Below are positions 9,658 through 19,287 of a stretch of DNA of 64,000 nt, one piece after another (the first letter of the stretch is position 1; each line of letters begins with the position of its first letter). The notes beneath the pieces are model-generated. The model saw nothing but the letters and a program-made list of their open reading frames with translations. It was not told the origin of the DNA and did no database searches. This DNA is from Xylanimonas allomyrinae (GTDB taxonomy: Bacteria > Actinomycetota > Actinomycetes > Actinomycetales > Cellulomonadaceae): assembly GCF_004135345.1 (NCBI RefSeq), contig NZ_CP035495.1, forward strand, positions 2,852,001 through 2,916,000, read 5' to 3'. A program made the position numbers and the translations under genes.

Positions 9658-10665
9658 ATGAGTGACAGCGTGACCGACATCCTGGACGTTCCCGCGCCCA
9701 CCATCCACGACGTCGTCATCGTGGGTTCGGGCCCTGCCGGCTACACCGCAGCGGTGTATGCGGCCCGGGCGGGGCTGGCTCCCGTGGTGGTCGCCGGCTC
9801 GGTGACCGCGGGCGGCGCGCTCATGAACACGACGGAGGTCGAGAACTTCCCCGGGTTCCCCGAGGCCGTCATGGGGCCCGACCTCATGGACAAGATGCGC
9901 GAGCAGGCCGAGAGGTTCGGCGCCGAGGTCGTCTGGGACGACGCCGAGAGCGTCGACCTCACCGGCGACGTGAAGCGCATCCTCACCGGCGGTGGAGAGA
10001 CATACCTGGCGCGCGCCGTCATCCTCGCGACCGGCTCGGCCTACCGCGAGCTCGGTCTGGAGGACGAGAAGCGGCTCTCGGGCCGCGGCGTGTCCTGGTG
10101 CGCGACCTGCGACGGGTTCTTCTTCCGCGAGCAGGAGATCGCCGTCGTCGGTGGCGGCGACTCCGCGATGGAGGAGGCCACCTTCCTGACGCGGTTCGCC
10201 TCGAAGGTCACCCTCGTGCACCGCCGCGACTCGCTGCGGGCGTCGAAGATCATGGCCGAGCGCGCTCTGGCGAACCCGAAGATCGAGGTCGCCTGGAACA
10301 GCGAGGTCGCCGCGATCGTCGGCGAGAACCAGGTCTCGGCGCTCACGTTGCGCGACACGGTCACCGGTGAGGAGCGTGAGCTGCCCGTCACGGGTCTGTT
10401 CGTGGCCATCGGGCACGAGCCGCGCACCGAGCTGGTCAAGGGCCAGATCGACCTCGACGACGAGGGCTACATCCGGGTCGAGGGCCGCTCGACGCGCACC
10501 AACCTGTCTGGCGTCTTCGCCTGCGGCGACGCCGTCGACCACACCTACCGCCAGGCGATCACGGCCGCCGGGTCAGGCTGCTCCGCAGCCCTCGACGCGC
10601 AGGCGTACCTCGCCTCGCTCGACGACGCGGCCACGACGCCAGCGCCCGCCAAGGAGTACGCATGA
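9658..10665 (+). CDS. trxB: Thioredoxin reductase
   Basis: This FAD enzyme passes electrons from NADPH to thioredoxin. It has 335 residues: an FAD site [10 protein letters not shown] (24-33), the redox pair C148-A-T-C151, an NADPH-binding [10 protein letters not shown] near 165-174, and a C-terminal FAD motif FACGDAVDH. The ATG has AGAAGGAG upstream. It overlaps trxA by four bases (ATGA), giving a coupled operon. Transcription probably responds to disulfide stress through the promoter at 9571-9596. Confidence 0.97.
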   Translation: MSDSVTDILDVPAPTIHDVVIVGSGPAGYTAAVYAARAGLAPVVVAGSVTAGGALMNTTEVENFPGFPEAVMGPDLMDKMREQAERFGAEVVWDDAESVDLTGDVKRILTGGGETYLARAVILATGSAYRELGLEDEKRLSGRGVSWCATCDGFFFREQEIAVVGGGDSAMEEATFLTRFASKVTLVHRRDSLRASKIMAERALANPKIEVAWNSEVAAIVGENQVSALTLRDTVTGEERELPVTGLFVAIGHEPRTELVKGQIDLDDEGYIRVEGRSTRTNLSGVFACGDAVDHTYRQAITAAGSGCSAALDAQAYLASLDDAATTPAPAKEYA

Positions 10666-10997
10666 CCGACAACCACGCCACCGTCATCGTCACGGACGAC
10701 ACGTTCAAGGCCGAGGTGCTCGACGCCGACCTGCCCGTCGTCGTCGACTTCTGGGCGACCTGGTGCGGCCCGTGCCGCATGGTGGCCCCGATCCTCGAGG
10801 AGATCGCCGAGGAGTACGCGGGCAAGCTCAAGGTTGCCAAGCTGGACACCGACGCCAACCCGGCCACGACGCAGGCGTACGGCATCGTGTCGATCCCGAC
10901 GCTCAACGTCTACAAGGGCGGGGAGCTCGTGAAGTCGATCGTGGGCGCGCGCCCGAAGAAGGCGCTGCTCACGGAGCTGGAGCCCGTGCTCGTCTGA
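10662..10997 (+). CDS. trxA: Thioredoxin
   Basis: This 111-residue cytoplasmic thioredoxin has the active site W34-C35-G-P-C38 and the cis-proline segment [11 protein letters not shown]. It is reduced by the trxB product encoded just before it. A strong hairpin terminator (11013-11050) closes the operon. Confidence 0.97.
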   Translation: MTDNHATVIVTDDTFKAEVLDADLPVVVDFWATWCGPCRMVAPILEEIAEEYAGKLKVAKLDTDANPATTQAYGIVSIPTLNVYKGGELVKSIVGARPKKALLTELEPVLV

Positions 10998-11012
10998 ACC
11001 GCATCCCGTTGC

Positions 11013-11050
11013 ACGCAGGCCGGTGACCCCCGAAGGTCACCGGCCTGCGT
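11013..11050 (+). terminator. Terminator after trxBA
   Basis: This is a perfect 16-bp stem: ACGCAGGCCGGTGACC at 11013-11028 pairs with 11035-11050 across a six-base loop (CCCGAA). No long T run follows, as is common in high-G+C actinobacteria. Confidence 0.85.
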
Positions 11051-11115
11051 CGTTCCCGCCCGAACACTGATCACAACACACTCACACGATTCGTCGGCGT
11101 GGCGCCAGGATCGCT

Positions 11116-11143
11116 TTGTGAATGAACTGCCGCGGTGTACTGT
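11116..11143 (+). promoter_or_regulatory. Promoter giving a leaderless start at 11151
   Basis: A -35 TTGTGA (11116-11121), a 16-base spacer and a -10 TACTGT (11138-11143) are followed seven bases later by ATG 11151. Transcription would begin at or next to the start codon. Confidence 0.6.
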
Positions 11144-11150
11144 GCCACGC

Positions 11151-11567
11151 ATGGCCCGCAAGCTGCCCGCTGCTCTCGTAACGCGCCTCCTGGAGGAGGG
11201 CCTCGGCCCGCGCGCGATCGTCGAGCACCTGCGTGAGCACGAGGACATCGACGTCTCCCCCCAGGCGATCTCGACGTTCCGCAAACGCCACACGAAGGTG
11301 CCGGCTCAGCACTCGACGCGCCGCGTCGTCCCGTGGGACGTCCGGCCGGAGCACCGCTCGAGCGGCTACCGCCGCGCGATCCTCGCCTTCCACCGCAGGG
11401 CACAAGGGCGCACCCTCACCGGCGAGGAGCGCCGGAACCTGGACCACGTCGAGCGCATGCTGCGCGAGACGGGGCAAGTCATCACCTATCAGCACGACGA
11501 GGGCTGGCTCCTCGTCCCCGCTCGACCCGGAATCGACACCGGGATCGTAAGAGAACCGGAGGCCGCG
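11151..11567 (+). CDS. Small HTH-like protein or N-terminal domain, no own stop codon
   Basis: About 139 residues are read from the leaderless ATG 11151. Residues 1-48 look like a helix-turn-helix: two helices (LPAALVTRLLEEG, RAIVEHLREH) then VSPQAISTFRKRH. A conserved-looking tail follows, with YRRAILAFHRRAQGRTLTGEE and QVITYQHDEGWLLVP. The frame has no stop and runs straight into the aminotransferase. Either a stop or frame has been lost, or this is a real fusion like the GntR-aminotransferase MocR regulators but with a different DNA-binding domain. The aminotransferase has its own GGAGG and ATG, which favours two proteins. The domain family is not certain. Confidence 0.55.
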
Positions 11568-12946
11568 ATGACCGAGCAGGTCATGCACCTGACGACGCAC
11601 CCGACGACGACGACGCACGCCGGCGCCGCGGCAGCCGGTCAGGTCGAGGCGGCACCCGGCAACCGGCTCGATCCGTGGTTCGGCGCCTACGCAGACCGCG
11701 CACACGGCATGCGCGCGTCGGAGATCCGCGCGCTGTTCGCCGTTGCGAACCGACCCGAGGTCGTGTCGCTCGCGGGCGGCATGCCCTTCATCCAGGGTCT
11801 GCCGCTCGAGGTCATCGGCGAGGCGATGCGCAAGCTCATCACGACCAAGGGCGCAACCGCGCTCCAGTACGGGTCCGGTCAGGGCGACGAGGAGCTGCGT
11901 GAGCGGATCCTTGAGGTGGTCGCGCTCGAGGGCATCACCGATGCACACCCAGACGACGTCGTCGTGACGACAGGCTCACAGCAGGCACTCGACCTTGTGA
12001 CGCGCATCTTCGTCAACCCCGGCGACGTCGTGCTCGCCGAGGCGCCCTCGTACGTGGGTGCTCTGGGCGTCTTCCGGTCGTACGAGGCAGAGGTCGAGCA
12101 CGTCGAGATGGATGCGGAAGGGCTCGTCCCCGAGGCTCTGGAGCGCGCGCTGGTCGACGCTCGCGCTGCGGGCAAGACGGTCAAGTTCCTCTACACCATC
12201 CCGAACTACCACAACCCGGCCGGTGTCACCTTGACTCTCGAGCGCCGCCACCGCGTTCTCGAGATCTGCCGGCAGTTCGGTGTGCTCATCGTGGAGGACA
12301 ACCCCTACGGGCTCCTCGGCTTCGACCGCGAGCCGCTCCCCGCGATGCGTGCCTTCGACAACGAGGGCGTGCTCTACCTCGGCTCGTTCTCCAAGACCTT
12401 CGCCCCTGGATACCGCGTCGGATGGGTCATCGCCCCCACGCCGTCCGCGAGAAGCTTGTCCTCGCGAGCGAGTCGTCGATCCTCTCCCCCTCCAACGCCT
12501 CGCAGATGGCCATCACGACCTACCTCGACACATGCGACTGGAAGGGCCAGATCAAGTCCTACCGCGAGCTGTACCGCGAGCGGCGCGACGCGATGGTCGG
12601 CGCTCTCTCCGAGCATCTGCCCACCGCCACCTGGAACGTGCCCGACGGTGGGTTCTACGTCTGGGTGCGGCTGCCCGAGGGCCTCGACGCCCGGTCCATG
12701 CTCCCCCGCGCCGTCACCGAACGCGTCGCCTACGTGCCCGGAACGGCCTTCTTCTACGACGGCCAAGGCGCCGACCACATGCGGCTCTCGTTCTGCTACC
12801 CCACCCCCGAACGGATCCGTGAGGGCGTGCGGAGGCTCGCTTCGGTCGTCAACGCCGAGTCCGACCTGGTCCAACTCTTCGGCACTCACGCGGAACGCGA
12901 CGAGGACCCGCGCGACGCCGAGTACCCGGCACCCGACCTCGCCTGA
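11568..12946 (+). CDS. PLP-dependent aminotransferase class I/II (2-aminoadipate/MocR-like), frameshifted
   Basis: This is a fold-type I aminotransferase. ATG 11568 follows GGAGG (11558-11562). Family motifs in order: EVVSLAGGMPF, LQYGSGQGDEELRERI, FLYTIPNYHNPAG, and GSFSKTFAPGYRVGW with the PLP-binding lysine. The frame then breaks: VIAP reads in the first frame and HAVREKLVLASES, the normal continuation, in the next. One C missing from CCCCC at 12433-12437 restores the gene, ending with GGFYVWVRLP and MRLSFCYPTPERI. The amino donor is unknown; relatives act on 2-aminoadipate or aromatic and branched amino acids. It is followed by the ligase gene after 47 bases. Confidence 0.83.
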
Positions 12947-12993
12947 CACCCCGCGACTCGCTCCCGACCACGACCAGAGCAGGTGAAGCGCGC

Positions 12994-14064
12994 ATGACTC
13001 CCCAGATCTCATCCCTTTCGCTACCCGACGGACACGGCGTCGATGTCGTGGCTCCCGGCCTGAGCGGACCACCCGCACCCACGCGCGCCACGCCGTCCCG
13101 CGGACTGTCCGTCCTTGTGCTCGCGGGTGGACTGTCCCACGAACGCGACGTCTCGCTCCGATCCGGTCGGCGCGTTGCCGAGGCCCTCCGCGCGGCCGGC
13201 GCCGACGTGTCCCTTCACGACGTCGACTCCCAGCTCCTCCGCCACCTTGACGCGCAGCGTCCCGATGTCATCTGGCCGCTGCTGCACGGCGCCGGAGGCG
13301 AGGACGGCTCGCTTCGCGACGTCCTCGAACTCTTCGGTGTGCCCTACGTCGGGACCGGCCCGCGTGCCAGCCGGCGTGCATGGGACAAGCCCATCGTGAA
13401 GGAACAGCTCCTCGCCGCTGGACTCTCCACTCCCGACTGGCTGACTCTCCCCCAGGACCTCTTCCGCGATCTCGGTGCCCAAGGGGTACTGACCATCGTC
13501 TCTGAGCGCTTCGGCCTGCCCGTCGTTGTCAAGCCCACGCGTGGCGGCTCCGCGCTCGGCGTCACGCGCGTGCATCGCCCCGAGGACCTCGCGCGCGCCA
13601 TGGTCGACTGCTTCGCCTACGGGAACTGCGCACTCATCGAACGTGCCATCGACGGCGTCGAGCTCGCCGTCTCGGTTGTCGACGGACCCGACGGACCCGT
13701 CGCCCTACCGCCGGTCGAGGTCGTCGTCGACGGCACATATGACTATGACGCTCGATACAACGCCGGGCGTGTCGAGTACTTCGTCCCGGCGCGCCTGACC
13801 TCCGAGCAGGCGGAGTGCGTCGCCCGAACCGCGGTCACGGCACACACGGCACTGGAGTTGCGCCACCTCTCGCGGACCGACCTGATCCTCCAGCCCGACG
13901 GCGTGGCCCAGGTGCTCGAGGTCAACGTGGCGCCAGGAATGACGGAGACGTCGCTCTTTCCTCAAGCTGCGACCGCCGCAGGGCACAACCTCGCCGCGCT
14001 CTACCGACGCCTCGCCGAAACCGCCGCCCGAGAGACGGTCCCGCTCGCGGTCACCGCTCGCTGA
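12994..14064 (+). CDS. D-alanine--D-alanine ligase-like ATP-grasp protein
   Basis: This 356-residue ATP-grasp enzyme carries the N-terminal LVLAGGLSHERDVSLRSG, PLLHGAGGEDGSLRDVLE, VVVKPTRGGSALGVTRV and the metal site EVNVAPGMTETS. These are close to Ddl (HG..GEDG, EVN..PGMT), though the usual second metal-site motif is changed from EVNTLPGMT. About 45 extra residues precede the fold. Position between the aminotransferase and parB is typical of Micrococcales, where it is annotated as a Ddl homologue in addition to the main ddl elsewhere. It could make D-Ala-D-Ala or another dipeptide. ATG 12994 is preceded by a weak AGGTGAAG. Confidence 0.8.
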   Translation: MTPQISSLSLPDGHGVDVVAPGLSGPPAPTRATPSRGLSVLVLAGGLSHERDVSLRSGRRVAEALRAAGADVSLHDVDSQLLRHLDAQRPDVIWPLLHGAGGEDGSLRDVLELFGVPYVGTGPRASRRAWDKPIVKEQLLAAGLSTPDWLTLPQDLFRDLGAQGVLTIVSERFGLPVVVKPTRGGSALGVTRVHRPEDLARAMVDCFAYGNCALIERAIDGVELAVSVVDGPDGPVALPPVEVVVDGTYDYDARYNAGRVEYFVPARLTSEQAECVARTAVTAHTALELRHLSRTDLILQPDGVAQVLEVNVAPGMTETSLFPQAATAAGHNLAALYRRLAETAARETVPLAVTAR

Positions 14065-14179
14065 GCGCCGTTCCACACGCTGCCTCTCAGCAGGGCCATC
14101 TGGAGACGGCTCCGCGTGCTGCCCTGCACATCGGTGCCCTTCGCGAGCGTGCAACCTCTCGCGTCCCGCGATACCCCGT

Positions 14180-14193
14180 GTTTCACGTGAAAC
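14180..14193. other. parS: parS site 1
   Basis: GTTTCACGTGAAAC is the core of the bacterial parS palindrome TGTTTCACGTGAAACA; the flanking base at 14179 also matches. It lies between the convergent ddl-like and parB genes. Confidence 0.93.
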
Positions 14194-14241
14194 GCTCGTC
14201 GGCGGGAGGCGCGCGACCGCGACCCGTCAGAGGCGCCGCAC

Positions 14242-14283
14242 GATGATGGGCCGCCGTTTCACGTGAAACGACGGCCCATCATT
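14242..14283. terminator. Bidirectional hairpin containing parS site 2
   Basis: The arms GATGATGGGCCG and CGGCCCATCATT flank the perfect palindrome CGTTTCACGTGAAACG, forming a 42-base near-perfect inverted repeat between two convergent genes. It may stop transcription from both sides, but the centre is itself a ParB-binding palindrome, so there is no free loop. Confidence 0.55.
14256..14269. other. parS: parS site 2
   Basis: This is an exact 14-base core, GTTTCACGTGAAAC, at the centre of the hairpin at 14242-14283. Confidence 0.93.
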
Positions 14284-14331
14284 CTTCTCGCTCCCACATG
14301 TCGGCGCCATCGACGCGCCGTCACCGGGTGA

Positions 14332-15858
14332 CTACTTGAGCAGCCCAGGATCGGTCGGTGCCATGACCGCAAGAATCCGGTTGAGGTCCTCGACGGACGC
14401 AAACTCCACCGTGAGTCGGCCCTTCGACTTGCCCACCTGCACCTTGACGCGTGTCTCGAACAGATCTGACAGTCGACCGGCAAGGTCATCAACCGCGACG
14501 CTTCGCTGCCCGGCCCGCGGCGCCCGGCGGCGAGGTTCGTCTCCCTCCGAAGCTCGCAGTGTCACGATCTCTTCGGTTGCCCGAACCGAGAGACCCTCAG
14601 ACACGATCCGCTGGGCGAGCCTCTCGATCTCCGCCCCGTCTGAGAGGCTCAGCAGGGCCCTCGCGTGACCGGCGGAGAGGATGCCTGCCGCAACCCTCCT
14701 CTGGACGAGCGGAGGCAGCTTCAGCAGGCGCAACGTGTTGGAGATCTGCGGACGACTCCGCGCGATCCTTGTGGCAAGTTCTTCGTGCGTGCAGCCGAAG
14801 TCATCCAGAAGCTGCCGATACGCCGCGGCTTCCTCGAGCGGATTGAGCTGTGCACGATGGAGATTCTCGAGCAGCGCGTTGCGGAGCATGTCCGCGTCGT
14901 CGGTCTCGCGAATGATCGCCGGCACCGTCTCGAGCCCGGCGAGCTGAGTGGCTCTCCATCGCCGCTCACCCATGATGAGCTCGTAGTGGCCGTCACCGTC
15001 CCGGTCGGGCCGCACGACGATCGGCTGGAGTACGCCGATCTCTTTGATCGACGCCACCAGTTCGTCGAGCTCAGCCTCGTCGAAGACCGTACGTGGCTGC
15101 CACGTGTTCGGGCGGATCGCACCCACGGGCAGCTCCGCGAAGGACGCTCCCGGGACTGGAAGGAGATCGTCCGCTCCGTACTCCTCCCCCACCACGGAGA
15201 CAGCACCCTCGACGCCCCCGCCCACGTCGGCCGTTTCACGTGAAACAGCGTCGACGGTCGCGGGAGACCCGCCGTCCTGGGAGCGCTGTGACCCCAGTGC
15301 GTCGTGCGGGACGCGAACCGCTCCGATGGCCGTCACCGTCGCGAGGTTGTCTGAAGCGAGGGGAATGGGTCCGCTCACGGTCCCGATCTCGGCAGGACCG
15401 CTGCCCACCGGATCCTCCCCGAGGTGCCGCGTCGTTGCGTCCGAAGAAGACGGCGCACTCACCGTGCCCAACGACAGGTCGGCTCCGCCTCCCTCGTCAG
15501 CACGCTCCGGCGACGCCTGGCGTGGAGACCCTCCAGACCGGATCGCGAGGCGGCCGCTCGACATCGCGGCATCCCACGATGTCGAGCGCACGCTCGTCGT
15601 CCCGATCTTCGCTCCAGCCGAGGAACCGTCCGGAGCCGCGTCATCCCGAGCGGTTGTCCCCGACTCGGTGCCCAGCTCTGGGTCGGTCGTGGTGACGTCC
15701 GCCCGTTCCTCGCTGCCCGTTCCTCCACTCGAGGCTGGCCGCCGTGCCGATCGATCGCCTCCCGGGAAGAAGACATCGACGGGGCGATCGCCTTCCGGCC
15801 CCGACGGGATCAACGCGCCCAGTCCGCGGCCAAGTCCACGTCGCTTCTGAGCACTCAT
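14332..15858 (-). CDS. parB: Chromosome-partitioning protein ParB
   Basis: This 508-residue CTP-dependent clamp loads at parS and spreads on origin DNA. It begins [18 protein letters not shown], the usual ParA-interacting N terminus. A long low-complexity acidic and Ser/Thr-rich region of about 200 residues follows and is much longer than in Bacillus Spo0J. Then come the ParB/Sulfiredoxin domain ([32 protein letters not shown]), the HTH domain ([19 protein letters not shown]) and a dimerization tail. A parS site inside the gene (15233-15246) encodes VSRET. It is downstream of parA in the same orientation. Confidence 0.95.
   Translation of the reverse strand: MSAQKRRGLGRGLGALIPSGPEGDRPVDVFFPGGDRSARRPASSGGTGSEERADVTTTDPELGTESGTTARDDAAPDGSSAGAKIGTTSVRSTSWDAAMSSGRLAIRSGGSPRQASPERADEGGGADLSLGTVSAPSSSDATTRHLGEDPVGSGPAEIGTVSGPIPLASDNLATVTAIGAVRVPHDALGSQRSQDGGSPATVDAVSRETADVGGGVEGAVSVVGEEYGADDLLPVPGASFAELPVGAIRPNTWQPRTVFDEAELDELVASIKEIGVLQPIVVRPDRDGDGHYELIMGERRWRATQLAGLETVPAIIRETDDADMLRNALLENLHRAQLNPLEEAAAYRQLLDDFGCTHEELATRIARSRPQISNTLRLLKLPPLVQRRVAAGILSAGHARALLSLSDGAEIERLAQRIVSEGLSVRATEEIVTLRASEGDEPRRRAPRAGQRSVAVDDLAGRLSDLFETRVKVQVGKSKGRLTVEFASVEDLNRILAVMAPTDPGLLK
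15233..15246. other. parS: parS site 3, inside parB
   Basis: GTTTCACGTGAAAC lies within the parB coding region and is read there as Val-Ser-Arg-Glu-Thr in the low-complexity segment. Confidence 0.93.
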
Positions 15859-15987
15859 CGCCGATCCCCCGTTTCGATACGCCTTCTCACAGTCACCGTT
15901 GGCTACCTCTGCTACGTCGTGGTCGCTTGGGTCGGACTCGCCGATCTTCTGGCGGCTGGCGCGGAGCCGTCTGGGCTGGCATCGAGG

Positions 15988-17591
15988 CTACGCGTGTTCG
16001 TGCAGGTCAGCGCGCTCAACGGCACGCTCGGCGAGCTCGCGCGCGGCCTCAAGATACGCAAGGGCGCCAGTCGACGAAGGGTCGTAGGTCATGACGGTCT
16101 GGCCATGGCTCGGAGCCTCCGAGATTCGCACCGAACGGGGAACCGTCGTCTTCAGGGTCTGCTCCGGGAAGTGAGTCCGAACCTCGTCGGCCACTTGCTG
16201 GGCGAGGTTCGTTCGTCCGTCATACATCGTCAGCAGGATCGTCGAGACGCTGAGTTCCGGGTTGAGGTGTGCTCTGATGAGCTCGATGGTCTTCAGGAGC
16301 TGGCTCAGCCCCTCCAGCGCGTAGTACTCGCACTGGATGGGGATCAGGACCTCGCGAGCGACGACGAAGGCGTTGACCGTGAGCAGGCCAAGGCTCGGCG
16401 GGCAGTCCACGAGCACATAGTCGATCGGCGCCTCGCCACTCTCCGCACGCTCGGCAAGGTACCTGTCGAGTGCCCGGCGCAGCCGTGTTTCACGTGAAAC
16501 AAGCGAGACAAGCTCGATCTCCGCGCCAGACAGGTCGATCGTCGCGGGGACGGCCCACAGCCCTGGAATATCTGGGCACTCCTGGATCGCCGAGGCCAGC
16601 GGTGCGTCCTCGACCAAGACCTCGTAGATCGACTGTGTTCCCGCCCGGTGCTCGATGCCGAGAGCGGTCGAGGCGTTGCCCTGCGGGTCGTTGTCGATCA
16701 CCAGCACGTTCAGTCCCGCATGAGCAAGACCGGCGGCAAGGTTGACCGTCGTGGTCGTCTTTCCGACCCCGCCCTTCTGGTTGGCCACCGTCAGGATGCG
16801 TGTCTGTGCGGGCCGCGGAAACCGCCGCCCTTCGAGGTCGATCCGCCGGCGCGCGTCCACCGCAAGCTGCGCCGCTAGCGGCGTGTCCTCATCTGCTTCT
16901 GGGATGGTGTCGATCAGGGCCGCCCGACTCCTTTCGCCCCCGCAGCCCAAGGGCCGACGAGGCCCGGCACGCCCCCGCCTGCGTCTTCCGCAGACGGTGC
17001 GTCCTCCGCGGGTTGCCTCGAGATCGATCCCGCATCGACGGCGATCGTGCCAAGAGCAGATCCGTCCTGCGGAACAGCAAGTGCCACCGCAGGCATCCGC
17101 ACTTCGGTGGGCGTCGGAACTGCAGGGGCGAAGCCACCCCCACCGTCTCTTCGCTCCTCGCTCACAGCCGTCGGTTCCGCAGGTGGCGGCGCCTCGCCCT
17201 CATCCGCTCCAGGCACCATCGAGAACGACACGTCTGCTTCCCTCTCCCCCACCTGGTTTCCGTGCACCGCGAGAACAAGGCCGTTGGCCGCATTGCTCGG
17301 CCGAGTCTCCGTAGAGTGCTCAGACGAGACGGCGTCGGCGGATCCGGATCCGCCGGACTCCCGTTCAGCATGGAAGGGTTCCGTCGATGCTGCGGGAGCT
17401 TGCTCGCCGCTCGCAACGACGCTCCATCGCACTCTGGGCTGAGCCTCACCGGTGTCAGGGCCGGCCGTGTGCTCGGCGCTCACCGCTCCCGAGGTGCTGC
17501 CTGTCGATTCGATCGCAGCCGAAGTGTCACGATCGGCCGCGGGACGTGACGCGAGGCGACTCCACGGCCACTTGCGGTCCTCGGATGCCAT
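15988..17591 (-). CDS. parA: ParA/Soj partition ATPase with long N-terminal extension, frameshifted
   Basis: The C-terminal 300 residues are a Walker-type ParA: deviant Walker A KGGVGKTTTTVNLAAGL, then DNDPQGNASTALG and DYVLVDCPPSLGLLT. This drives movement of ParB-parS complexes. The ATPase frame has no standard start codon before the P-loop region (only CTG, TTG or a late GTG). An open frame from ATG 17591, preceded by GAGAGGG, runs about 215 residues of Ala/Pro/Ser-rich sequence and joins the ATPase if one base is added to the CCCCC at 16936-16940. The result would be a ParA with an extension of roughly 215 residues. A parS site (16487-16500) encodes VSRET within the ATPase domain. Confidence 0.8.
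16487..16500. other. parS: parS site 4, inside parA
   Basis: This site is the full 16-base palindrome TGTTTCACGTGAAACA (16486-16501). It lies within the parA coding region. Confidence 0.95.
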
Positions 17592-18068
17592 CCTCTACGT
17601 CCCTCTCGTCGATCACGTATCAGACTGCGGGGTCCGTTCGCGCACGTCAGGCCACCCGAACGGCTTCGCGCCACAGCTACGCACCCAGCCTACGGCCTCC
17701 CACCGACGCCGAGCGTCTGTCCACACCGCGGGCGGCGGAATGCTGACGCACTACGGACTCGGCCCAGAATCGACGCCGGCACTGCCCCGCCGCCCGACGT
17801 GGTGTCTGCGGTTTCACGTGAAACATGCGCCACCGTCGCCCCACTCCGGACTGCGTCAGGCGCTCATCCAGGGACGGCAGCGGTCGCCAGGACTCTCTCA
17901 AGCGATTCCAGGTGCCGCACGAAGGCGCCGTCACCAACGACAGTGACCAAGGAGCGACGTCCGGGTACCAGGCGCACCGCTGCGGCACGGCTGAGGCACA
18001 AAGAGCAAAGGGACGCAGCGTACTCCGTGGGCGCGTCCGATCTCGACGCACCCCACGTGTGCCTGCAC
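17592..18068. other. Intergenic region between rsmG and parA
   Basis: This 477-base stretch has no convincing gene; open frames in it have arbitrary, Arg-rich composition. It contains parS site 5 and must hold the parAB promoter, but no clear -35/-10 pair was found. Confidence 0.5.
17811..17824. other. parS: parS site 5
   Basis: This is an exact GTTTCACGTGAAAC core followed by A, in the non-coding region upstream of parA. Confidence 0.93.
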
Positions 18069-18746
18069 CTACCCCCGGCGCAGCCGAAGGATCGTCGTTG
18101 GCTCTACCCCGGCGACGGTCTCACCGGCGAGGATTTCAGGCTCGCTCGTCTTGAACGAACGGAGCACCTTCCGAGCCGGTTCGATCTCCTGAGCAACGTT
18201 GCGGCCTTTGAGCACCACCATCTCGCCACGGTGCCGGAGCAGCGGGAGGCTCATCCGCGCGAGCTTCGCAAGGCTTGCGACCGCTCGGGACGTGACGGCA
18301 TCCGCCTCGAACGCCCCGTGATACTCCTCCGCGCGTCCGCGCCTGACGTCGACATTCGTCAGGTTCCACTGTGCGACGACCTCTTCGAGCCACGCAGTTC
18401 GGCGTTCCATCGGCTCGATCAGCACCACGCGAAGATCGGGCCGCATCATGCCGATGATGATCCCCGGCAACCCGGCTCCAGACCCCACATCGACAACGAG
18501 TCCCGACTGGGGAAGATACGGAACCACCGCCCCAGAGTTCAGCAGGTGCCGCTCCCACAAACGCGACACCTCACGAGGTCCGATGAGCCCGCGAAGCTCC
18601 CCTTGCTCCCGCAGCAATCCTCCGAAGCCGGCGATCGAGCCGTAGGCGGGTCCGAAGTAGTCCCGGACAGGCTGCGACTCGCCCAGGACGCGATCGGCGT
18701 GATCGTCCCCCTGGACCCCCGACGCGTCGGCCCCGGTGCTGTTCAT
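18069..18746 (-). CDS. rsmG: 16S rRNA (guanine-527-N7)-methyltransferase
   Basis: This SAM-dependent enzyme (225 residues) methylates G527 of 16S rRNA; loss gives low-level streptomycin resistance in many bacteria. The SAM motif VVDVGSGAGLPGIIIG is near residue 70, followed by LIEPMERRTAWLEEV and AVTSRAVASLAKL. ATG 18746 is chosen because the frame upstream of it is parS-derived sequence with no ribosome site. It is downstream of khpB in the rpmH-to-rsmG string. Confidence 0.93.
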   Translation of the reverse strand: MNSTGADASGVQGDDHADRVLGESQPVRDYFGPAYGSIAGFGGLLREQGELRGLIGPREVSRLWERHLLNSGAVVPYLPQSGLVVDVGSGAGLPGIIIGMMRPDLRVVLIEPMERRTAWLEEVVAQWNLTNVDVRRGRAEEYHGAFEADAVTSRAVASLAKLARMSLPLLRHRGEMVVLKGRNVAQEIEPARKVLRSFKTSEPEILAGETVAGVEPTTILRLRRG

Positions 18747-18756
18747 CGCGTCCCCG

Positions 18757-18770
18757 GTTTCACGTGAAAC
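18757..18770. other. parS: parS site 6
   Basis: This exact GTTTCACGTGAAAC core sits in the 28-base gap between khpB and rsmG. Confidence 0.93.
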
Positions 18771-18774
18771 ACCG

Positions 18775-19281
18775 TCACTCGGCTGCTGGCTGCACCACGA
18801 CGTACCGGTGCGGCTCGACGCCGCGAGAGTCGCTCGCGAGACCAGCCGCGGCCACGACATCGTGGACGACCTTCCGCTCAAACGCGTTGAGCGGCTCCAG
18901 TGCGACCTCGGTGCCCGACTCCTTGACCCGCGCGACCGCCCTCTCGGCGACCTCAGCCAGTTCCGTTCGACGCTGCGCGCGGAAGCCCGCGACGTCCAGC
19001 ATCAGACGGCTGCGCTCGCCCGTCTTGACCTGCACCGCGAGTCGCGTCAGGTCCTGGAGCGCCTCGAGGACCTCTCCTCCGGCACCCACCAGGTGCTTGA
19101 GCGAGCCCTCGTCCTCCGCAAGGATCTCCACCGCGGCCCGGCCGTGGCGAACGTCGATGTCGATGTCGCCGTCGAGGTCGGCAATATCGAGGAGCTCTTC
19201 GAGGTAGTCCGCGGCGACCTCGCCCTCCTCCTCAAGCTGTGAGGTGCGGTCGACCGCGCTGTCCTGCGTCGAGTTCGTCAT
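18775..19281 (-). CDS. khpB: Jag/KhpB RNA-binding protein (KH and R3H domains)
   Basis: This 168-residue protein has an acidic N-terminal segment (LEEEGEVAADYLEELLDIADL) and a KH-like domain with the loop LVGAGGEVLEAL. An R3H domain with NAFERKVVHDVVAAAG completes it, ending HRYVVVQPA. It binds RNA and in Gram-positives affects cell elongation together with KhpA. It lies immediately downstream of yidC, the usual position. The ATG start is seven bases before the yidC stop on the same strand. Confidence 0.92.
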   Translation of the reverse strand: MTNSTQDSAVDRTSQLEEEGEVAADYLEELLDIADLDGDIDIDVRHGRAAVEILAEDEGSLKHLVGAGGEVLEALQDLTRLAVQVKTGERSRLMLDVAGFRAQRRTELAEVAERAVARVKESGTEVALEPLNAFERKVVHDVVAAAGLASDSRGVEPHRYVVVQPAAE

Positions 19282-19287
19282 GGTCGA

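Noticed and set aside
17677-18051. A 124-codon minus-strand frame between rsmG and parA
   Set aside because: It is Arg-rich, spans a parS site, has no ribosome site and no family character.
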